Shown here: in pieces, positions 56,001-63,500 of the stretch | Layout: every line of letters starts with the position of its first letter | Numbering within the stretch: the stretch's first letter is position 1 | Origin: Raineyella antarctica | GTDB taxonomy: Bacteria; Actinomycetota; Actinomycetes; Propionibacteriales; Propionibacteriaceae | DNA: 64,000 nt | Assembly: GCF_900092135.1 (NCBI RefSeq) | Contig: NZ_FMYF01000003.1 | Coordinates: forward strand, 248,001-312,000 | Direction: 5' to 3' | Made by a program: the position numbers and the translations under genes | The notes under the pieces: generated by a model | Told to the model about the DNA's origin: nothing | Seen by the model: the letters and a program-made list of their open reading frames with translations, nothing else | Database searches by the model: none

Positions 56001-56165
56001 CGCGCTGGCAAGACCTGGGAGTACGGCAAGGGCGTGCCCTACATGCTATTGGGCGAGGCAGACTACGTCGAACACCGCGGGGAACGGCCGATTGCTCTCA
56101 CGTGGCATCTGCGACGGCCGATGCCTGCCGATGAGTTCCGAACGGCAAGCGTGGCCGCGGGCTAA
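53052..56165 (+). CDS. PLD-nuclease/SF2 helicase/DUF3427-like fusion
   Basis: 1037 residues from the ATG at 53052; a GTG at 53046 overlapping the parA stop is possible too (GGAGG four bases ahead). Residues 110-290 are a phospholipase-D-type domain with one HKD motif: HAKAWLF near 210 followed by YVGSSNLS. Residues 310-700 are an SF2 helicase: Walker A AATGTGKT, motif II DEFHHA, motif III GLTATPER and motif VI QQLGRGLRR. The last 330 residues, including YKD-like SPTTMYRDYAISPDLFHWES, match DUF3427. This COG3886-COG1061 fusion often lies in defence islands. Third-position GC looks lower than in the neighbours, hinting at transfer. Confidence 0.88.
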   Translation: MAEEDSLAEGMYDALLTRAMQDRLTASTLEANLIKLAEAERPARLADHVGRALNRRLAAEDASGQVSLANSLLKGLGADGDEVADEPYILTSLLHTPGPGAPPRYTGLPRTPLSEADLMTNGTGEPSLAAELISELSSADEVLLLSAFIKWSGLRTMRKALGDAASRGVPLRIITTTYMGATERGALDRLVREFGAEVQVSYETRRTRLHAKAWLFKRLTGFDTAYVGSSNLSAPALLDGLEWNVRLSTHATPQLLRKFEATFAQYWNDSSFEPYDPDRDAERLDEALAVAGGRRASSGQVVSVSGLEVRPFPYQAEMLEALETEREVHDRHRNLVVAATGTGKTVVAALDYRNLCNTLGRGSSRPTLLFIAHRKEILTQSLRTFREVLKDANFGELWVDGERPREWRHVFASIQSLNAGDIARMAPDAYDVVVVDEFHHASAPSYDRLLQHVQPRELVGLTATPERADGLDVRSYFGGHISVEMRLWEALDAELLSPFHYFLIADNTDLSRLSWKRGSYDVRELENLYTGNRARAALILDQVRDLIDDPTSMRAIGFCVGIGHANWMAEVFNAAGLPAKAVAGNISTEERAKALADLRDGRLKVIFAVDMFNEGIDLPDIDTVLFLRPTESATVFLQQLGRGLRRTKDKAVLTALDFVGHQHKDFRFDLRFRALTGSSTTRLRRQVEEGFPYLPSGCQIVMDRTSQERVLNSLKRQIGSRWTDIVAELRRIGDVPLEKFLSESDIPLTELVGKIGRSWTQARREAGFSVPPPGPHEEALLKRTRAFVHVDDPDRAAAYRDLLSDDAAPYSDLSESEQRWARMLYFSLWLGQNTWPSYDAGLRALADEPAVRQEISETVQLGVNQAEHRTRPLDGRLAETGLRSHARYTREELAAALDYATLKRKPDTLRQGVFYSEDFNTDGLLVTLQKSEEDYSPTTMYRDYAISPDLFHWESQSMTTVSSKTGQRYIQQRSKGNHVLLFVRAGKTWEYGKGVPYMLLGEADYVEHRGERPIALTWHLRRPMPADEFRTASVAAG

Positions 56166-56264
56166 AGAGGCCCATGTGACGCAACTCTTCTCGGTCATGC
56201 AGCGTCGGGTTTCTTGATCGCTTCGTACTCCGCCGTCGATATCCCCGCGAACTACCTTTGGCGC

Positions 56265-56810
56265 ATGAAGGCCTTCGGTCCGACGCGGATCCCGAACACC
56301 GTCCCCCGGCCCGTTCTCGTGGTCGCCCGGACCCGTCCGGGGACCGGATATCGCCGGGCCGGAGCGTTGCGGGGCGTCGTCGTCCTGGCGGACTCCCTTC
56401 CCGGCCCACGGCTCAGGCTGGGCCGTCGGCGGGCCCGCCGCAACTCCGGCCGTACGGTCCTCGGTTTCGTTGTCCTGGCCCTCCTCACCCTGGCGGCCAC
56501 GCGCATCGTCCGGGCCTCCGCGCCCTTCGAGGCCTTGATTCCCATGGCCATCGGTGGAGGCGTCGCCCTAGTGGCTGTGGCCTTCCTGTTGGCCGGATGG
56601 GCGGCAGTGGCGCGGCTGGTCAGCAGGAGCCCCGGTTCGTTCAGCGTCGTCGGCCGTGATCATCGACTCGATCTGGAAACCATCGACCGGGTCAGCGCCT
56701 CCTGGTCGGACCGAGAACGGTTCGACACCCTCCAGTGCGCGGGCCAGGATCCGCGGTGGGGCCGCTGGACCGCCACCGGGATGCGGGAACGCCACGAGGA
56801 CGACCGCTAG
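56265..56810 (+). CDS. Two-helix membrane protein, paralogue A
   Basis: 181 residues. A basic N-terminus (MKAFGPTRIPNTVPRPVLVV) precedes two hydrophobic helices (about 67-83 and 88-110), then a soluble tail ending RWGRWTATGMRERHEDDR. It is closely related over its whole length to the protein at 61679. No known family recognised. The ATG at 56265 is the start that aligns with the paralogue; there is no strong ribosome site. Confidence 0.7.
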   Translation: MKAFGPTRIPNTVPRPVLVVARTRPGTGYRRAGALRGVVVLADSLPGPRLRLGRRRARRNSGRTVLGFVVLALLTLAATRIVRASAPFEALIPMAIGGGVALVAVAFLLAGWAAVARLVSRSPGSFSVVGRDHRLDLETIDRVSASWSDRERFDTLQCAGQDPRWGRWTATGMRERHEDDR

Positions 56811-56846
56811 GTACAGCCACCGGCTCGTACGCCGATCCCCGCACCC

Positions 56847-57764
56847 TCACTTCCGCCGCGGCACCACGCACACCATCGCCGGCGACAGCTTCACCAGCCG
56901 TGTCGCCACCGAACCGAGCATCGCCCGTCCCACCGCGCCCCGGCCGTGCGAACCGACCACGAAGCACCGCACCGGGTGCTCCTTGGCGTACGCGGCCAGC
57001 GCGTGCGCGGGCTCTGCCCCGTCCAGTGCCACCAACTCGGTGTCCGGAACGGCGATCGCGGTCGCCGCGGCGGTCAGGACCTGGTCGGCCTGCTCGGCCC
57101 ACGACCGGCGCAGGTCCTCGGCGATCACCCCATTGCCCAGTTCGACGTCCGGCACCGGCCTGACCATCGCGACCGCTGCCGGCAGGTCGGGGGCGAACAG
57201 CCCGACGGCGATCCTCCCGGCCTCCACCGAGCGCTCCGACTCGTCGACGCAGAGCACGATCGGTCCGGTCGGTTCGGCCGGCAGTTCCTCCCCGCCGACC
57301 AGCACCGGGCAGGGCGAGTGCTGCAGCACATGGTCGGACACCGAGCCGAGGAACAGCCGGGCGGCCCCGCCCAGCCCACGGGTGCCGAGCACGGCCAGAC
57401 CGGCTTCCTTCTCCCGCAGGTAGTCCACCAGAACCGGGCCCGGCTTCCCGACCAGCACCTCGATGCAGGACTCGTCCAGCCCCAACTGGTCCGCGACCCC
57501 GCGGGCGCGGCTGACGCCCATGTCGATCAGCTGTTCCTGCTCCTTGACCACGTTGCGCGGCAGGTGGGGCAGGCCGAGCGTCGCTGGCGTGACCCCGGGC
57601 CCCGTCCCGGGCACCACCCCGTCACTGATCTCGTACGTCACCTCCGGCACGCTGATCGCCAGCACCACCTGCCAGCGCTGGCGGTCAAGCAGCGCCAGGC
57701 CGGCCCGGATGGCCCGCGTCGAGACGTCCGATCCGTCCGAGCAGCACACGACGATGTCACCCAT
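56847..57764 (-). CDS. Universal stress protein, tandem domains
   Basis: 305 residues with two UspA domains. Domain 1 (1-155) has the ATP-binding pattern GTRGLGGAARLFLGSVSDHV; domain 2 (160-305) has GSHGRGAVGRAMLGSVATRL. Both G-x2-G-x9-G-S patterns are intact, so both halves could bind ATP. The ATG at 57764 gives the normal family start MGDIVVCCSDGS. Tandem Usp proteins of actinobacteria respond to hypoxia or stationary phase; regulation here is not visible. Confidence 0.9.
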   Translation of the reverse strand: MGDIVVCCSDGSDVSTRAIRAGLALLDRQRWQVVLAISVPEVTYEISDGVVPGTGPGVTPATLGLPHLPRNVVKEQEQLIDMGVSRARGVADQLGLDESCIEVLVGKPGPVLVDYLREKEAGLAVLGTRGLGGAARLFLGSVSDHVLQHSPCPVLVGGEELPAEPTGPIVLCVDESERSVEAGRIAVGLFAPDLPAAVAMVRPVPDVELGNGVIAEDLRRSWAEQADQVLTAAATAIAVPDTELVALDGAEPAHALAAYAKEHPVRCFVVGSHGRGAVGRAMLGSVATRLVKLSPAMVCVVPRRK

Positions 57765-57947
57765 GTCCGCCCACTCCCTCGTGGTTCCGATGACTCGACG
57801 GTAGCCCCGCCGGAAGGGCTCCGTCAGGGGGTCGCCGCGTGATGTCGTCGGCATCCCCACCTCCTGGGATGGCCAGCAACCCCAGCCCGATCGGAGTCAC
57901 CGGATGGCGCGGATCCTGGTCGTCGAGGAGGCCGCTGCTTCTCGCCT

Positions 57948-57995
57948 CCCACTTCTTGATCGTGTACCGCAGACGGTGCACGATCAAGAAGTGGG
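57948..57995. repeat. 48-base hairpin repeat, copy 1
   Basis: CCCACTTCTTGATCGTG pairs perfectly with CACGATCAAGAAGTGGG; inner bases TACCG/CGGTG extend the stem to 22 pairs around a CAGA loop. It lies just past the end of the DUF559-type gene. Confidence 0.92.
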
Positions 57996-58011
57996 GCCCT
58001 CTGCGGCCCGC

Positions 58012-58953
58012 TCAAGGTTTCCTCCGGCACCTCCGGCAAGGTCTGAGCGTGCCCTGCCAGCCCTCCTGGCGCAATACCTCGGCGATCCCCCGCGCGGTGT
58101 CGCACGGGTTCAGTCGGATGTCCCACCACCCGAGCCGCAACGTACGGAACCCGCGCAGGGTGTGGGCATTGTCGCGGCGCATGTCCCGGAACCTGCCCTC
58201 ACCTTCATGTCCTGCGCGACCGTCTGCCTCCAGTACCAGCCGGTACTCCTCGAGCAGCCGGTCCACCCGGGTCCCAGTGCCGGTGACCACCTGCGTACGG
58301 CCGAGCGGCAGTCCGTGCGGTCGCAGCACGTCGGCCTCGAGGTGGTACTCCAGCGTGCTCTCGAACCCTTTCCGGCTCGAGACCACGTCGGTGAGCAGGG
58401 CGCGGTGTCGGATGCGCGGACGTCTGGCCAGGGCGGCCAGCATCCGGCCCTCGTGCGTACGCCCCTCGGCCAGGGCCCTTGTCAGTACTGCCAACGCACC
58501 GTCCACGTCGGCCGCGTCGGCGAGATCGAGCACGGTGTCCTCCACCGTGGTGGTCATCAGCTGACCCCAGGCCCCGGCCAGCCGTCCCACACCGTCATAG
58601 CGCAGACGCCATCGGGGACGTGCTGGGCGGTGACTGGCCTCCAGTGGCACCCAGATGTCGATCAGTGCGGGCCGTGGCACCAGCCCGTAACGGAAACCTG
58701 CTGCCTCCCCGCCCAGGGCGGCGGGTTCGCCCGCCCACAGCAGTCCTCCGCGTGCCCATTGGTCCCAGGTGATGGGGGCGCTCCCGACCACGAAGATCCC
58801 GTTGTCGAGTCGTTGCCAGGAACCGTCCGTCACCAGTCGCTGGATCACGCGGTCGCTCACTCCGTAGGCCAACGCCTGTGATCGGGTGATGATCCCGTCC
58901 TGCTCGTCCACCAGCGCTCGGGCCCTGGCGGACAGCTGCTCTCGTCGTCGCAT
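58012..58953 (-). CDS. AbiEi-like N-terminal / DUF559 endonuclease-like protein
   Basis: 313 residues from the ATG at 58953; in-frame starts at 59010 and 59025 are also possible and none has a good ribosome site. Residues 10-60 resemble the AbiEi antitoxin-type winged helix (IITRSQALAYGVSDRVIQRL then WQRLDNGIFVV). The C-terminal 100 residues resemble DUF559/Vsr-like nucleases: ESTLEYHLEADVL, RVDRLLEEYRLVLEADG and FRDMRRDNAHTLRGFRTLRL. Such proteins are common, often in many copies, in actinobacteria. No partner AbiEii toxin is present. Confidence 0.8.
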   Translation of the reverse strand: MRRREQLSARARALVDEQDGIITRSQALAYGVSDRVIQRLVTDGSWQRLDNGIFVVGSAPITWDQWARGGLLWAGEPAALGGEAAGFRYGLVPRPALIDIWVPLEASHRPARPRWRLRYDGVGRLAGAWGQLMTTTVEDTVLDLADAADVDGALAVLTRALAEGRTHEGRMLAALARRPRIRHRALLTDVVSSRKGFESTLEYHLEADVLRPHGLPLGRTQVVTGTGTRVDRLLEEYRLVLEADGRAGHEGEGRFRDMRRDNAHTLRGFRTLRLGWWDIRLNPCDTARGIAEVLRQEGWQGTLRPCRRCRRKP

Positions 58954-59055
58954 GGCTGAGGGTGGGACGTCCACGCAGCCGTGAGGCCCGGATGCGGACG
59001 AGCTGTGCATCGCCCCGACGCCCATCTCGGTCCTGTGGACGGTCCAGGCTCCTCG

Positions 59056-59103
59056 CCCACTTCTTGATCCTGTACCGCAGACGGTGCACGATCAAGAACT
59101 GGG
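59056..59103. repeat. 48-base hairpin repeat, copy 2
   Basis: CCCACTTCTTGATCCTG with GCACGATCAAGAACTGGG; same core TACCGCAGACGGTG as copy 1, with two arm mismatches. It lies just upstream of the DUF559-type gene, so that gene is bracketed by copies 1 and 2. Confidence 0.9.
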
Positions 59104-59369
59104 GGCCGCTTCCGGAGGCACCCCGGGAGGCCGGTCCGGTTCGAGCACCGCTTCCTTTGCGCAGCGCCGCGGGACCACGTGCCTGGGAGGATGCCGGCCC
59201 AGCGGTGACGTCGGGTCACGTCGCGTAGGCACAGGACGCCCACCGTACGTCCGTCGAGTTCGATGTCCGACGGAACCGTGCTGAGTCCCCCGCGGCTGGG
59301 CCCGGACCGTGCCCAGCGAGCCGACCGGCGCCCGTACGTATCCGGTGCTGGGCCGGGCCCCGGGTGCAA

Positions 59370-59422
59370 GCTTCCACTTCTTGAACGTGCACCGTCTGCG
59401 GTACAGGATCAAGAAGTGGAGC
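59370..59422. repeat. 48-base hairpin repeat, copy 3 (core inverted)
   Basis: Outer arms CTTCCACTTCTTGA and TCAAGAAGTGGAG; the core reads CACCGTCTGCGGTAC, the reverse complement of the core in copies 1, 2 and 4. The element is therefore found in both orientations. Confidence 0.9.
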
Positions 59423-59522
59423 CCTTTCCAGCGCAGCGCCCGCTGTTTGTTCCAGAGCGAGCGCCGATTCGTGTCAGGGATGCCGGGGAACCACGCGGAA
59501 ACGGGGATCCGGACATGACAAT

Positions 59523-59562
59523 GTTCTTGGTCATCCGTCAGCTACGACGGACGACCAAGAAC
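59523..59562. repeat. Related hairpin with diverged sequence
   Basis: GTTCTTGGTC-A-TCCGTC pairs with GACGGA-C-GACCAAGAAC around AGCTAC (16 pairs, one mismatch). The arms share TTCTTG with the 48-base family but the core differs; it may be a distant member or an independent terminator for the SPW-protein gene. Confidence 0.7.
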
Positions 59563-59595
59563 TGTGCGGCCGATGACCGGCGATCGCCGCCGACG

Positions 59596-59991
59596 CTAGG
59601 CGCGTCGTACGGCGGTCTTCTTCATCCTCAGCTCGAGCAGGACCTGCACCAGCGCCATCACCATGACCACCGCACCCACGGTCCAGGTGGTCAGCGCCAG
59701 CGCATTCATTCCGGCGAAGCCACCGATGATCGGAGCGACGATGATCAGGGCACCGATGACCGCCACCACACCCTCGGCAGCCTCGGACAGCTTGTCCCAG
59801 ATCTCCGACCCGAGGGCCATCAGGATCAGCAGCACGCCCAGCGGGACGAGCCAGATCGCCCGATTCGAGCTGTTCCACACCGGGGTCAGGGCCAGGACCA
59901 GACCGGCCACGAGCGTGACCCAGTCCTCCCAGTGCTTCCGCGCGAGCATCACCATCACGGGATGCTTGGCAGCCGTCTGACGAGTACTCAT
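59596..59991 (-). CDS. SPW repeat-type membrane protein
   Basis: 131 residues with four hydrophobic helices. The opening KHWEDWVTLVAGLVLALTPV matches the SPW repeat found in small actinobacterial and cyanobacterial membrane proteins, and a weaker second repeat starts near residue 93 (GMNALALTTWTVG). Function unknown. The ATG at 59991 has GAGGAGG upstream on the minus strand. The hairpin at 59523 may end its transcript. Confidence 0.82.
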   Translation of the reverse strand: MSTRQTAAKHPVMVMLARKHWEDWVTLVAGLVLALTPVWNSSNRAIWLVPLGVLLILMALGSEIWDKLSEAAEGVVAVIGALIIVAPIIGGFAGMNALALTTWTVGAVVMVMALVQVLLELRMKKTAVRRA

Positions 59992-60217
59992 GACAACCTC
60001 CTCGCGCTGTTCGATGGCCGTCGGGGACATCGGGACGTGCCTCGAAGAGCTAACTTCAAGGGTAGTTCCGGAGCCTGTGAGCAAGGCCACACCAGCCGCA
60101 TTTTCGCGGGTCTCCCGGCCAACCTTCCACCGCAGCACCACCCCGGGCAGACTGGGCCGCACAGCAGCGGCAATGCACCGGCGCGGAGCGTCCGCCGGAG
60201 GCCAGGAGAGGAACGCC

Positions 60218-60511
60218 ATGGAGGATTTCTGCGAGCACGTCGACCAGGTCCGGGAGGTCACCCCGTCCGCCGACGGCTGCGAGGACTGCCTGCGGATCGG
60301 CGGCCGCTGGCTGCACCTGCGGCTCTGCCTGACCTGCGGCCACGTCGGCTGCTGCGACCAGTCACCCAACAAGCACGCCACGGCGCACTTCCACGCGACG
60401 CAGCACCCGTTCATCCGCTCGCTCGAGCCCGGTGAGGAATGGTCCTGGTGCTACCCCGACGAGCTGTTCTTCGAGACCGTTCCCGCCCCGCGGGCCCGCC
60501 CGCAGGGGTGA
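60218..60511 (+). CDS. UBP-type zinc finger protein
   Basis: 97 residues forming a single ZnF-UBP domain: CEHVDQV, GCEDCLRIGG, RLCLTCGHVGCCDQS and HATAHFHATQHPFIRSL supply the Cys/His zinc ligands. The fold binds the ubiquitin C-terminus in eukaryotes; in actinobacteria these stand-alone fingers have no known target. AGGAGAGG lies before the ATG. The next gene starts inside its stop (GTGA). Confidence 0.88.
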   Translation: MEDFCEHVDQVREVTPSADGCEDCLRIGGRWLHLRLCLTCGHVGCCDQSPNKHATAHFHATQHPFIRSLEPGEEWSWCYPDELFFETVPAPRARPQG

Positions 60512-61452
60512 CCGTGACCGGGTCGTCGAACCCCTGGCCCGAGCTGCCCGTCGCTGCCTGGCAGCCGACCCGGGACACGTTCATCCTGTGGCTGCAGGTC
60601 ATCGGCAAGGTGAAGATCGCGCGCACCCCGCTGCTGCAGCACTGGTGGAACTCGACCCTCCACCTCACCGCCCGCGGGCTGACCACTTCGCTGATGCCCG
60701 CGGGTCCGGGCCGCTCGTTCTCCGTCGACCTCGACCTGCTGGACCACCACCTGGACGTACGGACCACCACTGGCGACGAATGGCGCCTGCCGCTGGCACC
60801 GATGTCGGTCCGGACGTTCTACACCGAGTTCATGGCCATGCTCGCGGATCTCGACCTGGGCACCCCGATCTGGCCGATGCCGGTCGAACTGGCCGACGCC
60901 ATCCCGTTCACCGAGGACGACCGGCACGAGGCGTACGACCCGGTGGCGGTGACCGCCTACTGGCGCACGCTGGTGGAGGTCCAGCGGGTGTTCGACCGGT
61001 TCCGGGAACGGTTCGTCGGCAAGGCCAGCCCCACCCACCTGTTCTGGGGCGCCCTGGACCTGGCCACCACCCGCTTCTCCGGCCGGGCGGCGCCCCCGCA
61101 TCCTGGCGGCGTCCCCAACTGCGGTCCGCACGTGATGCACGAGGCGTACTCGCACGAGGTGAGCAGCGCCGGCTACTGGCCAGGCGGTGGCGGCGAGGGC
61201 ATGTTCTACTCGTACGCCTACCCCGAGCCGGACGGGTATCGGACGTACCCCGTACGTCCGGCGGCGGCCGGCTGGGACGAGGACCTGGGCGAGTTCGTCC
61301 TGCCGTACACGGCTGTCCGGACCGCACCCGACCCGGACGCCGTCCTGCTGGAGTTCCTCCAGTCCACGTACGAGGCAGCCGCCGAGACGGCCGGCTGGGA
61401 CCGCGCCGCGCTGGAGCGGCCGAGGGAGTTCAGGACCGGAGTCCGGGCCTGA
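60508..61452 (+). CDS. DUF5996 family protein
   Basis: 314 residues from the GTG at 60508. Family markers: WPELPVAAWQPTRDTFILWL at the start, then LLQHWWNSTLHLTARGLTT and the histidine-rich NCGPHVMHEAYSHEVSSAGYWP. Conserved histidines and tryptophans suggest a metal or ligand site, but no function is known. It is translationally coupled to the zinc-finger gene, and a hairpin repeat follows 22 bases after the stop. Confidence 0.85.
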   Translation: MTVTGSSNPWPELPVAAWQPTRDTFILWLQVIGKVKIARTPLLQHWWNSTLHLTARGLTTSLMPAGPGRSFSVDLDLLDHHLDVRTTTGDEWRLPLAPMSVRTFYTEFMAMLADLDLGTPIWPMPVELADAIPFTEDDRHEAYDPVAVTAYWRTLVEVQRVFDRFRERFVGKASPTHLFWGALDLATTRFSGRAAPPHPGGVPNCGPHVMHEAYSHEVSSAGYWPGGGGEGMFYSYAYPEPDGYRTYPVRPAAAGWDEDLGEFVLPYTAVRTAPDPDAVLLEFLQSTYEAAAETAGWDRAALERPREFRTGVRA

Positions 61453-61474
61453 TCCCGGGTACCGCCCCGAGGAG

Positions 61475-61524
61475 TTCCACTTCTTGATCGTGTACCGCAG
61501 ACGGTTCACGATCAAGAAGTGGAG
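61475..61524. repeat. 48-base hairpin repeat, copy 4
   Basis: TTCCACTTCTTGATCGTG pairs with CACGATCAAGAAGTGGAG; core TACCGCAGACGGTT. Placed right after the DUF5996 stop it could act as that operon's terminator. Confidence 0.92.
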
Positions 61525-61557
61525 CCCTCTCCGGCTCGACGGCCGGCGATTCTTCTC

Positions 61558-61598
61558 CGCGCGAGCACCGGTTCGTCTCCGCGCGAGCGCCGGTTCGT
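61558..61598 (+). repeat. Short tandem repeat
   Basis: CGCGCGAGCACCGGTTCGTC is followed at once by a near-identical unit (CGCGCGAGCGCCGGTTCGT), two units of about 21 bases in the leader of the next gene. Confidence 0.75.
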
Positions 61599-61678
61599 GG
61601 GGGATCGCCCGCTCGGCGTCGGGATTCTATCGATGCGCGCTCCGCGGTAGAGAACTTCCTGCCACGTACCGTGGAGGG

Positions 61679-62236
61679 ATGAAGGCCTTCGGTCCGACCC
61701 GGATGCGGATCCCCGACACCGTGCCCCGGCCCATCCTGGTGGTCGCCCGGACCCGTCCGGGGTCCGGCTACCGCCGCGCCGGGTCGGTGCGTGGCGTCGT
61801 CGTGCTGGCCGACTCCCGTCCCGGCCCCCGGCTCTCCCGGCGGCCCCAGTCGCGGTCCCGGACCGACCCCGGCCGTCCGGTCCTCGGCTTCCTCCTCCTG
61901 GCCATCCTCACCCTGGCAGCCACCCGCATCGTCCGCTCCTCCACCCCCTCCAACGCCTGGATCCCCTTGGCCATCGGTGGGGGCCTGGCCGTGGTGGGTG
62001 CCGGAATCCTGCTGGCCCGCTGGGCGAGCGCGGCCCGGCTGGTCCGCAGCCCCGGTTCGTTCATCGTCGTCGGCCGCGATCATCGACTCGACCTGGAGAC
62101 CATCGACCGGGTCACCGCCTCCTGGTCCGACCGGGAACGGTTCGACACCCTCCAGCGCGCGGGCCAGGATCCACGCTGGGGTCGCTGGACCGCTGCCGGG
62201 ATGCGGGAACGTCACGAGGACGACCGCTACGCGTGA
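61679..62236 (+). CDS. Two-helix membrane protein, paralogue B
   Basis: 185 residues, starting MKAFGPTRMRIPDTVPRPIL and ending RERHEDDRYA, matching the protein at 56265 almost end to end, including GRDHRLDLETIDRV and SWSDRERFDTLQ. Two hydrophobic helices lie at about 70-86 and 92-114. A better ribosome site (GGAGGG directly upstream) is present than in paralogue A. Function unknown. Confidence 0.75.
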   Translation: MKAFGPTRMRIPDTVPRPILVVARTRPGSGYRRAGSVRGVVVLADSRPGPRLSRRPQSRSRTDPGRPVLGFLLLAILTLAATRIVRSSTPSNAWIPLAIGGGLAVVGAGILLARWASAARLVRSPGSFIVVGRDHRLDLETIDRVTASWSDRERFDTLQRAGQDPRWGRWTAAGMRERHEDDRYA

Positions 62237-62282
62237 CCCTCGGACGCCTCGGCGTACCAGGGTCAGGGCCAGCCGCACGGGG

Positions 62283-63305
62283 TCAGATCGGCAGGCGTAC
62301 GCCGGTGAGCTCCTCGGAGACCCGGACGAGACGCTCCCCCGCCTCGGGGTCGAGCGCATTGGCGGCCGGGCGCAGCACCCCCGGGCGGCCGGCGAGCTGG
62401 AACAGCCCGCCCGGCCCCCAGTAGTCACCGTTCGCCGCCCGGGGCGAGGCGAGGGCGGTGACCAGGGATCGGGCGCCCCCATCCTTGCCCTGCGCGACCA
62501 CCGAGGCGGCGGCCCGCAGCCCCGGGACGCGTACGGTCGGCTGGTTCCGGCTGATCCCCGGCCGGACCGGGTCGAGGACGTCCATGGCGACCCCGGGATG
62601 GGCGACCAGGGACGTCGCCCCGCTGCCCGCCGCGGAGAGTCGCCGGGCCAGGGTGAACCCCAGGCTCATCACTGCGAGCTTGGACCGGGCGTACAGCTGC
62701 AGGTCCGAGGCGGTCGCGGGTTCGGGGAGGGAGTCGGCCGGTTCGCGTACGTTGCGGTGCGAGAGGCTGCCCACCAGCACCACCCGACCCTGGCTCTCCA
62801 GCAGCGCCGGCAGCATCGTGGCGACGAGGGCGAAGTGGCCCAGGTAGTTGGTTCCCCAGTGCAGTTCGAAGCCGTCGGCGGTGGTCGCCGGCAGGGCCGG
62901 CAGGCCGGTAGGGGGCCATGCCGGGTAGCCGATCACGCCCGCGTTCGCGAGCAGCGCGTCGACCCGGCCCTCCCGCAGTTGCCGGCCGGCGTCCCGGACC
63001 GAGGACAGGTCGGCCAGGTCCAGCGGCTGGTAGCGGACGTCGGCGCCCGGTACGAGGTCGCCGATGCTGCGGATGGCCGCGGCGGCGCGCTCCGGGTTGC
63101 GGGCGGCGATCACGACCGACGCGCCGAGGGCGGCCAGGTGCTCGGCGGCGAAGTAGCCGATGCCGCTGGCGCCGCCGGTGACCACGACCGTACGACCATC
63201 GAGGCGCGGCAGGTCGAGCGGTGCAGGCGAGGTCATCGCGGCTGCGGACATCTGGCGGGGCGGATCCTGCCGCCCGCCGGACCGGCGAAGGGGACTGCGC
63301 GACAT
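62283..63305 (-). CDS. Short-chain dehydrogenase/reductase
   Basis: 340 residues from the ATG at 63305 (GGGAG eight bases upstream); a start at 63236 would give the more usual short N-terminus. NAD(P) motif TGGASGIGYFAAEHLAALGA, then NAGVIG, the Asn in GTNYLGHFAL, and the catalytic pattern YARSKLAV with a preceding Ser (VLVGSLSHR). The long C-terminal extension and overall form resemble retinol-dehydrogenase/WWOX-like SDRs. The substrate is unknown. Confidence 0.9.
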   Translation of the reverse strand: MSRSPLRRSGGRQDPPRQMSAAAMTSPAPLDLPRLDGRTVVVTGGASGIGYFAAEHLAALGASVVIAARNPERAAAAIRSIGDLVPGADVRYQPLDLADLSSVRDAGRQLREGRVDALLANAGVIGYPAWPPTGLPALPATTADGFELHWGTNYLGHFALVATMLPALLESQGRVVLVGSLSHRNVREPADSLPEPATASDLQLYARSKLAVMSLGFTLARRLSAAGSGATSLVAHPGVAMDVLDPVRPGISRNQPTVRVPGLRAAASVVAQGKDGGARSLVTALASPRAANGDYWGPGGLFQLAGRPGVLRPAANALDPEAGERLVRVSEELTGVRLPI

Positions 63306-63439
63306 GGACGGCTCCCGGTTCGTGGGCGATCGGCCTGATCACTGGCACCCGAAGGTGATCCGGATCATAGCCTCGCCCGGGTCCGGCCTCAGGCAGGTGC
63401 GAATGCCTCGGGCCGGGTGGCTGGGAACCGGGAGGGTCG

Positions 63440-63500
63440 GAGGACCGGACATCACACATAACTCTCAACATCTCTCAACCTTGGTTATGTTGGGTGTTAT
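63440..63500. repeat. Palindromic repeat, copy 1, upstream of HTH remnant
   Basis: ACATCACACATAACTCTCAAC followed by CTTGGTTATGTTGGGTGTTA, given here in two parts, matches copy 2 nearly base for base except for an extra ATCTCTCAAC. GACATCACAC and GTGTTATGTC are its arms. Confidence 0.8.

Larger units (their letters stand above)
59026..59595. other. 570-base region rich in hairpins, no clear gene
   Basis: It holds hairpin copies at 59056-59103, 59370-59422 and the related one at 59523-59562. On the minus strand around 59120-59290 one frame reads SDIELDGRTVGVLCLRDVTR, which has protein-like composition and may be a fragment of a lost gene; I cannot assign it. Confidence 0.55.

Noticed and set aside
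57948-57995. Hairpin as a tRNA or structured small RNA gene
   Set aside because: A single long stem with a four-base loop, no cloverleaf and no promoter; several copies point to a repeat element.
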